NCBI GenBank assembly: GCA_024516035.1
Contig: JAMCCL010000017.1
Span: forward strand, 186,001 to 250,000
DNA: 64,000 bases
Direction of reading: 5' to 3'
Source of the DNA: Bactericera cockerelli
Lineage: Eukaryota; Arthropoda; Insecta; Hemiptera; Triozidae
Shown: positions 1 through 8,685 of the stretch, piece by piece
Numbering within the stretch: position 1 is the stretch's first letter
Layout of the letters: the number at the start of each line of letters is the position of its first letter
Notes under the pieces: model-generated
Told to the model about the DNA's origin: nothing
Database searches by the model: none
What the model saw: only the letters and a program-made list of their open reading frames with translations
Made by a program: the position numbers and the translations under genes

Positions 1-232
1 TTTTTTTTCTATGTATATAATTGTCATTTATAAAAATAAAAAAGTAATTTCATTACTATTAATATGAAAGTGCAACATGGAACAGAGGTACAACTTGGAA
101 CTAAGATGTTCCAAGATGGACGGATTTCAATTTTTAAAATTAAAACGCAATTTTCACAAACACCAAAAAAAAATATGTACTTACAAATTCGACTATAAAT
201 TACACGACACTTAACAGTAAAGAGTTATTAAA

Positions 233-622
233 ATGAATTTTGAAAAAGAAAATAGAAATAGCACATACTACAAGAGTTTTTTGTCTATTTTTTATAAACT
301 TTTACTGTACAACCAGGTCCTGAAACCAGTTTGGACCTATGGTATCCAGCTTTGGGGCTGTACCAGCGCATCCAACAGACTTATTATAGAGAGATTTCAG
401 AACAAAGTGCTAAGGGACATTGTCAATGCCCCATGGTACATTAGGAACAACTTACTGCACCGCGACTTGGGTGTTGAGTCAGTTAGAGAAACAATGCAAA
501 TTTATGCCTCAAAACATCAACAGAGGCTAGAGGTACATGAAAATATTGAGGCCGTTCATCTTCTCAATGTTTCAGACCTTGTTAGAAGATTAAAGAGGAA
601 CAAACCATTTGAACTAGTATAA
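233..622 (+). pseudogene. LINE (Jockey-type) ORF2 C-terminus
   Basis: This open frame encodes the region downstream of the reverse transcriptase palm in Jockey-group non-LTR retrotransposons. The block LKPVWTYGIQLWG, followed by ERFQNKVLRDIVNAPWY, is typical of that tail (family knowledge). No RT catalytic box lies upstream, so the copy is 5'-truncated, as is usual for LINE insertions. The first residues up to about LLYNQ may not be homologous sequence. The frame ends just before an AT-rich 3' UTR and a long poly-A run, which supports a retrotransposed 3' end. Confidence 0.8.
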
Positions 623-853
623 ATTACTTTCTTTTATACTTCGTAACGGTACAGCGCAAAATGTAACCACCTCAACTAGAATTAAGAATATTTATGTTTA
701 TGTACATATATTTTACTTTTTACTATAACCTTTTTAGAATAAAATTGCTTATTAGATTTAATCTAGATTGTAATGTATCTCAATAAATGCCCTATATAAA
801 TCTAGATTGTAATGTATCTCTCAATAAATCTCAATAAAGTGGGATTTATATTG

Positions 854-889
<36 letters not shown>
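233..889 (+). mobile_element. 5'-truncated Jockey-like LINE copy with poly-A tail
   Basis: The ORF2 tail is followed by about 230 bp of 3' UTR. AATAAA signals lie near 782, 823 and 833, then an uninterrupted A-run occupies 854-889. A segment around TCTAGATTGTAATGTATCT is directly duplicated (about 764-782 and 800-818). The 5' boundary is unclear and may lie slightly upstream of 233. Confidence 0.75.
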
Positions 890-890
<1 letters not shown>

Positions 891-894
<4 letters not shown>

Positions 895-1038
895 CAATTA
901 GATCGTCAGATGGCAGCACATGATAGGCGTCCTTACCTTTCCAAGTTAGCCTGGGGTTCCTAGTTACACCCGTTTACGGTATTTATTAATTTGTACAAAT
1001 AAAGTAACCAATAAACCAATATTCAATTCAATTCAATA
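891..1038 (+). repeat. Probable LINE/SINE 3' end with ATTCA short tandem tail
   Basis: Directly after the poly-A tail comes a GC-richer stretch ending in AATAAA-like sequence and a short (ATTCA)n repeat at 1021-1036. The hairpin-like CCCGTTTACGG resembles the CCCGTTTACCGGG just before the tail of the LINE that ends near 60880. It is therefore probably the 3' end of a related LINE lineage. No coding sequence is visible. Confidence 0.4.
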
Positions 1039-1334
1039 AGGACACCGGGTAATATGTGCAACAGTGGGTCGCCACAATAGAAACGAACATGCGAGTATAT
1101 TTTCAGTCAGTTTTTGATTTCTCGGTGACTAGGCTCGATTAATTATTTTAACAGTCGAAAATTAAATTAACAAAAGTAAATTTTGTTAGTTAAATTGTTT
1201 AAATAATTAATCGAGAAAGTTAATATTTCTAAATAAGTTAATAATAGAGAGTACCTAGGTAATAATTTTAAATCAATTAAGGAAGCTATTAGTATTTTAA
1301 ATATGTACGAGTATAATATGCATATTGTAAAATG

Positions 1335-1640
1335 TCGACCTCCGTGGCCGAGTGGTCAAGAGTATTGACTACTGACCCGGAGGTGGCGGGTTCGATTCCT
1401 TTCCGTTTCCGAAATGGTATGGATGTAAAGGGAAGTGCCCTGAAGTAATTAACAGAAAAGTAAAAACAGAATGGATCACTGACGAACACGAACTGGAACA
1501 CGTTGCTGCAACAGTGTTCCAATTACCACACACATGTTGTAGCAACGTGTTGCATGTTGCACCTGTGTGGACCCAGCATAGGACATAGCACAATGTGCTA
1601 TTCGTGACATTTCGTATGAGGTCGGGTAGATAATATAAAA
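1335..1640 (+). mobile_element. tRNA-derived SINE (head 1335-1410)
   Basis: The head has an A-box-like TGGCCGAGTGGT and a perfect B box GGTTCGATTCC at normal tRNA spacing, then a non-tRNA body. There is no foldable acceptor stem, so this is a SINE rather than a functional tRNA gene. The 3' limit is uncertain; the body may stop near 1640. Confidence 0.6.
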
Positions 1641-2329
1641 TGAATACATTGAATACGGTCATCTGTAGCAGAATACATAGATATACTTGTTGCCTATTAT
1701 TTCATGATACCTACTTGGAAATACTCAACTGTGATTGGTTGATTCAAGAACTACTAAAGACAAGTGTCCCTCTGTCTTCACATTTGGTTTTCTCCTTGGA
1801 AAGGAGGTTGATGTTAAGCAGCATTGATCTATTTTTTTTCTTTTCAATCAGTAGATTCAATTGTATCATGTTCACGGGCATAATGAGTATGAGTAGTGTT
1901 TTCACTGTTCAAAATTAGGTGAAAACGTCTTCAGTGTCTTCACCCGACGAGCCGCCTCTGACCCTCTTCCTCTTTTCTGATTTTTTTTCTCTTTGATTAA
2001 TCTCGTCTTTGTGTTTTGGTCTTTTTTTTCTTTCTGTTACATCACACTTGGTGTTTCTTTCTGTACTGAGGTATGTATGTTTTCTGTAGCAGTCGATTTT
2101 TCAGTCTGTGGTTCTCTTTGTCTCAGAAGTCTTTTACTCTCATTTATTCCTTTTTCTTTCTCTTTTGAATCAAGTCTGAGTCTTTGCTTGCAAAGGATAA
2201 TACCAAAGAAACTTTTAGAAAGACTAAATTTCAAATTTACAAGACATGGCCGTACTGCTGGACAGCAATGCCTTTTTGAACTTTTTATAATTTTTCTGGA
2301 CAAAGCGATAATGGTTTTGGCGGGGTCAA
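1641..2329. other. No recognised gene
   Basis: Short open frames at 1640-1918 and 1993-2397 have no recognisable domain and are T-rich. The last part (about 2150-2330) probably belongs to the Helitron fragment that ends at 2432, but its inner boundary cannot be placed. Confidence 0.4.
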
Positions 2330-2432
2330 TTCTGAGACATTTTTCGCTATCTCTTACCGTTTTGGCTAAACAACTCCGGACAAACAAACAAACATAGGTA
2401 GGTAGTCCTTTTTTCTGTTTTATATATAGAGA
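2330..2432 (-). mobile_element. Helitron 5'-terminal fragment
   Basis: On the minus strand the sequence begins TCTCTATATATAAAAC at 2432 after an A, the classic Helitron 5' end. The inner part (ttttcgctatctcttaccg) closely matches the 5' region of the Helitron at 24114-25395. No matching 3' hairpin-CTAG end is visible to the left, so the element is truncated. Confidence 0.65.
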
Positions 2433-2452
2433 TAAAGCGTTGTATAATAATA

Positions 2453-4031
2453 ATAAGAGGAGGGAGAGATAAAAGAGGAGAGAAAGAAGAAAATACAGAA
2501 AGAAGAGGAGAGAGAAAGATGAGGGAAAAGGAAGAAAGAAAAGAAAAGCGAGAAAGGAAAGCAAGGAAAAAAAGAAGGGAAAGGAAAAAGGGAAAGAAAT
2601 GAGAGAAAGGAGAGAAAAAAAAAGAACGGAAAGAGAGATAGAGGAAAAAGGGGATGGTGAGAAAAAAGTAGAGAGGAGATTAAAGAGAGAGAAGAGAAAG
2701 ATAAGTAAGTAGAGAGAGGAGAATGAAGAGAATTGAAAGAAAGAAGAAAGAGGAGATAATGGAAAGGGGGGATGGAGAAAAGGGAGAAGAAAGAGAGAAG
2801 AGAAAGGAAAGAAAAGACAGAGAGGAGAGAGACAGGGGAAAGAGAATGGAGAGGAGAGACAGAGAGGACAAAACGAAGGCGAAAGAGATAATGGAAAGCA
2901 AAGAGAGAGGCTAGGAGAGATAGGTAAGAGGAAAGAGTGAGAAAAGAGGAGAGAAAGAAGAGAATACAGAGAGAAAGGAGAAAGATGAGGTAAAAGGGAG
3001 AACGAAACTAAAGGCGAGAAAAGAAAGGAGATAAAAAAGAGAACGGAAAGAGAAGGGAGAGAGATAGAGGAAAAAGGGGATGGAGGAAAGAAAGTAGAGA
3101 GGAGATAAAGGAGAAAGAAGAGAATTGAAAGAAAGAAGAGAGAGGAGAAAATGAAATGGGAGAAGAGTATAGAGAAAGGAAAGAAAAGAGAGAGAGGAGA
3201 GAGTAAGGGGAAAGAGGATAGAGAGGAGATAGAGAGAGGACAGAACGAATGGAAAAGAGATAATGGAAATAAAAGTGATAGAGAAAGAGAGGGGATAGGA
3301 GAGATAGAGGAGAGGAGAGTGACAGGAAAGAGGAGAGAAAGAAGATAATACAGAGAGGAGAGAAAGAAGATAATACAGAGAGGAGAGAAAGAAGATAATA
3401 CACAGAGTAGAGAAGAGGAATAGGAGAAAGATAAGCGAAACGAAAAAAGGAAATAAATGAGAGCAAGGTAGAAAGGGGAGAAATTAAAGAAGAAAGAGTG
3501 TGGAATGAGGTGAGGTGAGGGGAGAGTGCAGATAAAGGAAAAAAGGTGAGGGAGGAGGGAGAGAGGACAGCGGAAAGAAAGGAGATAGAGAGGAGAGACG
3601 AAAGAGAGGAGAAAAAGAAGATAATGGAAAGACAGGAGTGTGGAGAGAAAGGAAAAAAAGAGAGAAAGAGAGGGAAAAGGAGAGAAAGAAGTGAATAGAG
3701 AGAGTAGAGAAGAGAGAGAGGATAAAAAGGAGATAAAATAGAGAGAAGAGAAAGTAGAGGAGAAAGAAAGAAGAAAATAGAGACAGAGGTGAAAGGAAAG
3801 CAAGGAAATAAGAGAGAGAGGAGACAAAGGAAAGAGGGGATAGAGAAGAGAGAGAGAGAAAATAGTGGCGAGAGCAAGAGAGAGGGAGAGAGAGAGAAAA
3901 AAGTAGACGAAAAAGAGGATATTGGAAAGAAAGCAGAGAGCAAAGAGAGGAGAGAGGTAGAGGGGAGTAATACGACAGAGAGGATGGAAGGAGAGAGAGA
4001 GAGAGAGGAGAGATAGACAAGGAAGGAGATA
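2453..4031. repeat. 1.6 kb polypurine (GA-rich) low-complexity tract
   Basis: The plus strand is almost entirely A and G for about 1.58 kb, built from degenerate GAGAGG, AAAGAGA and GGAGAAAG units. Longer duplications occur, such as the GAGAAAGAAGATAATACA unit repeated at about 3335-3400. Long minus-strand Ser/Leu/Phe frames and plus-strand Arg/Glu/Lys frames here are artefacts of the composition. Polypurine-polypyrimidine tracts of this kind can form triplex (H-DNA) structures in principle. Confidence 0.9.
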
Positions 4032-4560
4032 TGTAATTCAATATTATTAAATATTATTGTAGAGAAAAATGATTTTTGGTACAAAACGGTCAGCCAACTT
4101 CACGTGAAGTTGGCTGACCACCAAGGGGGCGTCTGTATCTCGGGAACGAAAGGTCATAAAGAAAAATGGTTTTTGGTACAAAACGGTACAAAACGATGAA
4201 AAAAAGTCCGACCCAAAAATCTGAAATTTTTTGAGTTATTACGTTTTATTACGTTATTTAACCGTCAATATCTCAGGAACGAAAGGTCGCAGGAAGGTAA
4301 GATAAGTGGTACAAAACAAGACCTTTCAATTGAGATATGTTGCGTCCAATTCTGTTCTGGTGGTCAGCCAACTTCACGTGAAGTTGGCTGACCACCTAGG
4401 GGGGGTCAATATCTCGGGATTGGTACTGGTACAAAACGAAATTTTTGTGGTACAAAACAGTACAAAACCGGTACAAAACGTTGAGCCAAGTAGCGACCAA
4501 ATCGCTTCTGGTGGTCAGACAACTTCACGTAGCTCTTGTAATCTCTGCACTAACACGTAG
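4032..4560. repeat. Tandem units bounded by inverted repeats, with 32- and 38-bp perfect palindromes
   Basis: Two perfect palindromes centred on CACGTG occur at 4088-4119 (32 bp) and 4359-4396 (38 bp). A half copy lies at about 4509-4529. Read as units, 4104-4377 and 4378-4525 each start GTGAAGTTGGCTGACCACC (one base variant possible) and end with its complement, so the palindromes are head-to-tail junctions. The interiors repeat GGTACAAAAC about seven times and a 'tatctcgggaacgaaaggtc' block. No coding sequence is apparent. Confidence 0.75.
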
Positions 4561-4588
4561 GCCTTTTCTTTCAATTTCAGTTTAGCTG

Positions 4589-5644
4589 TCAACTTGACAT
4601 TTCGAGTTTTTCCGCTTCTATCTTTATATGTTTCAGTCTGTATGCCCCAGAAGTCGTAGAACACATCAGTCGACAGAATAGTGGATAGGACATTTTGAAT
4701 GTCTTGCAGAATTCAACATGTAGATTTTTCAGTGTGTCATTTAAATAACGCTTTTGTAGTTTTTCTTTTTTTAAAGTTATTGTATCCCGTTTTCCAGGAG
4801 CAAAGCGACTGTGGTCATCTTGCTCAAGAAACTTTCTAACTTTAATTTTCAACTCTTGTATTTTTCTGTTCTCTTTCCACTTGTTGAGACCATTATTTGT
4901 ATGTAGAGAGTATCTTTCACTATGGTTGGTACCAGACATCAATCTTTTTGAGAGGTCAACAGTAGTTCGATATTTTTTCAAAATCTCTTTTTTTCCAAAT
5001 ATTTTTGATATAAACTTGTGTTTCTCTTTAGGATTATTCATTAACTTCAAATTCGTTTTAATTTGTGAACACAAGGCTTCACCAAATATTAACCGTCGTC
5101 CAATCAGTTTTTTATCTTTACTTTTCATGATCTTACGAGCTTCGGATCTGGGCGTCTGAACTTTATCTTTTGAACTATTGTTTGTGAATCTTTGTACTCG
5201 TTTCTTGTACTTTTCAACAAGTCTCGATAGTCTCTTGTTTTCTTCTGCTAATTTTTTGTTCCTCATTACTATTTTGCTTCGCTCTCTTTTTATTCTCTTA
5301 CGTCCTGATGATTTTTGTACCACTTCTTGTTGAATGGGGGGGTCATCAATATCTGAATCTGGTGGTGTATTGGCTTGTGCTACAGAAATTGTTTTGTGCT
5401 TCTTGTCATAGTGTGTCTTGGAGTTTTTTCTCCATTTCTTTCTTTGGCATCTTTTTTCTCTTTCACTCAAATCTGAAATTGGTTTCACAATTTTCTTCTC
5501 CTTCATTTTCAAGTACTTTAACTTTCTTTTATCTTTTTCTATTGCCAACCTTGTTGGATCATCTTTGATTTTATTGTATCGCTCACGTTCTTTGATTTTC
5601 TTTTTAATAAGCTGTTCCTCTTTTGAAACTTTTTTCCTTACCAT
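4589..5644 (-). CDS. Lysine-rich coiled-coil protein, uncharacterised repetitive animal family
   Basis: The 351-residue frame is very rich in Lys, Glu and Arg. A heptad-like stretch (about residues 120-155, KLAEENKRLSRLVEKYKKR) suggests a coiled coil. The C-terminal block VRKFLEQDDHSRFAPGKRD, then LQKRYLNDTLKNLHVEF and YPLFCRL, resembles a widespread uncharacterised arthropod/cnidarian family I recall only by this pattern. Its function is unknown; DNA binding or a transposon-associated role is inference. Upstream on the minus strand, TTTTCTTTTAG ends at 5678, a plausible 3' splice site 33 bp before the ATG, so the start may lie in a later exon of a spliced gene. Family similarity stops after YPLFCRL, which suggests a frameshift or intron near the 3' end. 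Confidence 0.55.
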   Translation of the reverse strand: MVRKKVSKEEQLIKKKIKERERYNKIKDDPTRLAIEKDKRKLKYLKMKEKKIVKPISDLSEREKRCQRKKWRKNSKTHYDKKHKTISVAQANTPPDSDIDDPPIQQEVVQKSSGRKRIKRERSKIVMRNKKLAEENKRLSRLVEKYKKRVQRFTNNSSKDKVQTPRSEARKIMKSKDKKLIGRRLIFGEALCSQIKTNLKLMNNPKEKHKFISKIFGKKEILKKYRTTVDLSKRLMSGTNHSERYSLHTNNGLNKWKENRKIQELKIKVRKFLEQDDHSRFAPGKRDTITLKKEKLQKRYLNDTLKNLHVEFCKTFKMSYPLFCRLMCSTTSGAYRLKHIKIEAEKLEMSS

Positions 5645-5677
5645 TTTGTAGGTAGACTTGAAGGCTCAATTGAAATC

Positions 5678-5690
5678 TAAAAGAAAATAT
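5678..5690 (-). promoter_or_regulatory. Candidate 3' splice acceptor upstream of the lysine-rich frame
   Basis: A pyrimidine-rich stretch ending in AG on the minus strand lies just upstream of the start codon at 5644. It suggests a non-coding or short first exon further right. It is supported only by the motif. Confidence 0.35.
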
Positions 5691-5699
5691 ACCACATTG

Positions 5700-6862
5700 C
5701 TTCATTGACATGTCATTGTTGAAAATAAAAACAAGTTGCATCCTCCCTGTAATTTTTACTGAACTGTGTACCAAATTTAATGTCCTTAGTTATTATTACC
5801 ATTTGCAATATTATTTACTGACACATACACAGAGTAAGAAATGCACACAAGGACCAAAGTCTGAAACTATGTTAATTGGCTATGGACCTAAAAACGTGTT
5901 TGGTTTTACTCAAAATTCAGTCAAATATTCTTGGTGAGAAAGGAAAGTAAAGAGGAGAGAAAGGAAAGTTAAGATACAAATCAAGTTCCCAAATTATGGC
6001 CACACATTTTTATACTACACATACCTGATGATGTCTAACTTCTTTACATCTTCTACTTATGAAGACAAGTTGGAAAGAGAAAAGTGTTGAGCATTTTTTG
6101 ATAACTACAGAACCGAAACCTCATTTTAATGCCGTTATAGCAACAGGATAATGAGTTTTTTGAGGTTATGTTCATCTCACACTTGTTGCATCGGTTCAAA
6201 GTGATTCAAATTTACATTGGATTCTTCTAGTATTGGGTAATTTTCACATTCCCTTAGTCAAAAATTCTTAATGATTTAAGTTAATCACAATTCTTAATGT
6301 CTATCAGTACACAGTTTCCTCTTCGAAATTTTTTGAAGACTGATTTGTTTTGTTTACATTTGTGTTTGAAATCAGCTGTTTAGAAGAACAACAAAAGATT
6401 CGTTTACAGCAAGCATGTGATGAAACAAATAGTGGCAGGATAATGAGGAAAAATATCGGGACATTTTTAAAAATGCTCTCATTATATCTTGTCTGTATTT
6501 ATGATTATTTTAATTATATAATTTTAAAGCCAGTGAGTGTATCTATCACTTACATTGAACAATGAAGAATGAATTTGAGCCACAGCTGAGCATGGTAAGT
6601 GGAAAGGTGAAAACTCATGATCGGGACACTCCAGGATAATGAGAATCAAGGACTTTGAATGATATTTTTAACCCTTTAAATTACCAAAGGAAGAACAGAC
6701 TATATAAAATTTCATAACAATACATATAAACTTTAACACATCACAGTCAAATAGAATGAATTTTTACCGTGTTTTACGTAATTTTCTTGGGACATGAAAT
6801 AGCCACTAGCACGTAGAATCACCCACTTACTCTGCCAAATGCAGCAATCCAGGGAACAGAAG
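5700..6862. other. No recognised gene
   Basis: AT-rich sequence. It contains a short GA-rich patch near 5938-5975 resembling the tract at 2453. Small open frames (5710-5937, 6350-6565) show no recognisable domain. Confidence 0.5.
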
Positions 6863-7246
6863 TTACAACTTGCTTAGTGAAAAAAAAAACAGAAATTCTA
6901 AAGTAATATTGAAATACACATTTATTTTCTTGTATTTCCTTTCAGAGATTTGAAGATCCTTAGGAGCCAGAGCTCGAAAAAGATCCAGTGAAGGAATAGC
7001 GAAGCGTGACTTATGAGTCCAATCCACAGTGTTCTCTAATGCTTGTGTCTTCACTACCCAGTTTCGCCATCCAACAGGTAAAGATGACGTAATAATCGGT
7101 TTTACTCTTTCAAGTTCGGAATTTGGAGCAGGACGGTCACATAAAGATCCACATCTGAAACACGAAATCGACAGATCTGTTTTAGTATGTTGTTTTAGAA
7201 CATTACCATGTAATACGTATAAAATCATACGACATCGATTCGTCAC
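6863..7246 (-). pseudogene. DIRS gag-like fragment (second lineage)
   Basis: Residues around CGSLCDRPAPN, then LPVGWRNWVV, RFAIPSLDLF and ISERKYKKI parallel, in the same order, the gag N-terminus of the DIRS element at 8191-14040 (LGSLYDAAPN, FPSGWREWML, RFAIPTVRLV, ISEKKFKEI). It is a diverged, short homologue. The frame runs into unrelated sequence at its C-terminus. It may be a remnant of another DIRS copy or of the host domain the gag derives from. Confidence 0.55.
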
Positions 7247-7440
7247 CTATAACAATCAAACGACAGTGATCCGTCATGCTGACATGTCTTCTGACAAGTA
7301 AACGACATTGATCCGTCATGTCGCCATATCATCCGACATGTAAACGACATTGACGAGAGACGTATAACAGTCAAAAATTATTGACTGTTTCATGTCAAAC
7401 GACAGTCTAACGACATGCCATAGGTGAAAAATCCATAGGT
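7215..7440. repeat. Degenerate tandem repeat with CGACAT/GATCCGTCATG units
   Basis: Motifs AAACGACATTGATCCGTCATG and variants occur several times between 7255 and 7410. There is no coding potential. Confidence 0.5.
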
Positions 7441-7443
7441 GAA

Positions 7444-7683
7444 TTTTTTTTTTTTTTTTTTTTTTTTTTAAGAAACTGCACGCAGTGTTTCATTGGCTCG
7501 GAAATTCTCATGAATAAATGACGAGTCCAAAAGGGTATATACAGAAGTGTTGTCCATTTCTGCAGATCCCCAGTTGACGCTCATCAAGTTATGTTGGACT
7601 CGCCTGCTAGTCAGGCGCCTACCAACTAAAACCTTCCAAATCAGACTGCGTGCAGAAAACAGTACCCGGAACCGCGTTAGCAA
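7444..7683 (-). pseudogene. Poly-A-tailed retrocopy, source unknown
   Basis: A 27-nt T-run at 7444-7470 is a poly-A tail on the minus strand. It directly follows an open frame that ends in ...ENFRANETLRAVS and its stop. A reading frame that runs into an A-tail suggests a processed retrocopy or a LINE 3' end. I do not recognise the protein. Confidence 0.4.
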
Positions 7684-7832
7684 TACTTCGGGTCCATCAC
7701 CTAGTCCAAATCAACCCCCCCTTGCATGTGTCATCTCTATGGATACAAGAAATACAGGTAGGTAAGCAAATACCTGCATGGTAGGTAGTTAGGGCGTCAA
7801 AACATAATGCCGGTATCTACCTACTTACCTAG

Positions 7833-7985
7833 ACCGACCTCAGTGGCAAGATCGTTTAGGCAGCGAACTCGCAATCCGGAGGTCGGTGGTTCGAGTCTGA
7901 CCATCAGCAGCGTTAAATTTAGCATGGCGGGTTTGAGTACTTTGTGACATCACTCTGTGATTAACACAAATATGACAACCTTTTT
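7833..7985 (+). mobile_element. tRNA-derived SINE
   Basis: GGTTCGAGTCT at 7888-7898 is a B box, about 45 bp after an A-box-like CAGTGGCAAGATCG. The following body contains 'gtgacatcactctgtgattaac'. The acceptor stem is degraded, so this is not a functional tRNA gene. Confidence 0.55.
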
Positions 7986-8060
7986 ACCTACCTACCTAGT
8001 TCACTCTGTTGTGCTTATGTGATATTTTTTTACATAAGGAATTTATTTACTGCTGTTCCA

Positions 8061-8190
8061 GGTCTTCACAGATGAGGCCGAACAATTGCTCGAGGATTAT
8101 CTCAAGAAAGCCTCGGACATATACTATGGATTGACGCCCAAAGAAGTACGAAAATTAGCGTTCCAATATGGAAAGGCAACGAATGTTAAA
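8061..8190 (+). pseudogene. pogo/Tigger-like transposase, N-terminal segment (interrupted)
   Basis: This 43-codon stretch matches the region before the CENP-B-like DNA-binding domain of pogo/Tigger transposases (residues SDIYYGLTPKEVRKLAFQY). It begins after a splice-acceptor-like TGCTGTTCCAG ending at 8060. It stops inside a codon at 8190, where the DIRS element begins. The next codons of the same frame resume exactly at 14041. Confidence 0.8.
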
Positions 8191-8245
8191 ATATTATAGT
8201 TTTTCCCCCCTAGGGAATAAAAACTGTTATTTTGGATCTTGCAGA

Positions 8246-8389
8246 GCTTGACCCAATGAGAACCCCCCCCCCCCCACTGTGTTCCCCCGACCCTTCTCCC
8301 CGAATCGCCAGAGGCGTGCGCATTCGCAGTCAAGTGCGCATGCGCTCAATCAGGTTTCATCAAGCTGACGAGTTTTTAAAATTTAGTAC
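8246..8389 (+). repeat. DIRS left inverted terminal repeat
   Basis: It is the inverse of 13870-14021 with few mismatches outside the poly-C run (for example CCAGAGGCG versus CCAAAGGCG). Confidence 0.9.
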
Positions 8390-8414
8390 AAAAGCTGTCA
8401 AGCTGTAAAAGTGT

Positions 8415-8510
8415 GGGTCAAGCTCTGCAAGATCCAAAATAACAGTTTTTATTCCCTACGGGGGAAAAACTATAATATTTTGGAGTCTGTGCTTCGCTTG
8501 ACCCAATGAG
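8415..8510 (+). repeat. DIRS internal complementary region
   Basis: The first part (8415-8476) is inverse to the outer left end of the element. The second part (8477-8510) is inverse to the outer right end. The join within 'ataatattttggagtc' corresponds to a head-to-tail junction of the two termini. Confidence 0.85.
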
Positions 8511-8685
8511 ATATGTTTGTTATCTGACAGCTTGAAGAAACGGCGTATTGTGATTAAGGTAGAAATAAGAGACGCAAGTCCGACATAATTTTCATAATCA
8601 AAATAATGAATGTAAGATAACTTTTATTATGTCTCAAAACAATTCCAAATTCAGACACAAAAGGAAATGAATTGTATCAGCAATT

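Noticed and set aside
2037..4084. Very long minus-strand frames (596 and 358 codons) of Ser, Leu and Phe
   Set aside because: They mirror the polypurine tract and have no domain structure; the frame is open because TCT/CTC-rich DNA lacks stops.
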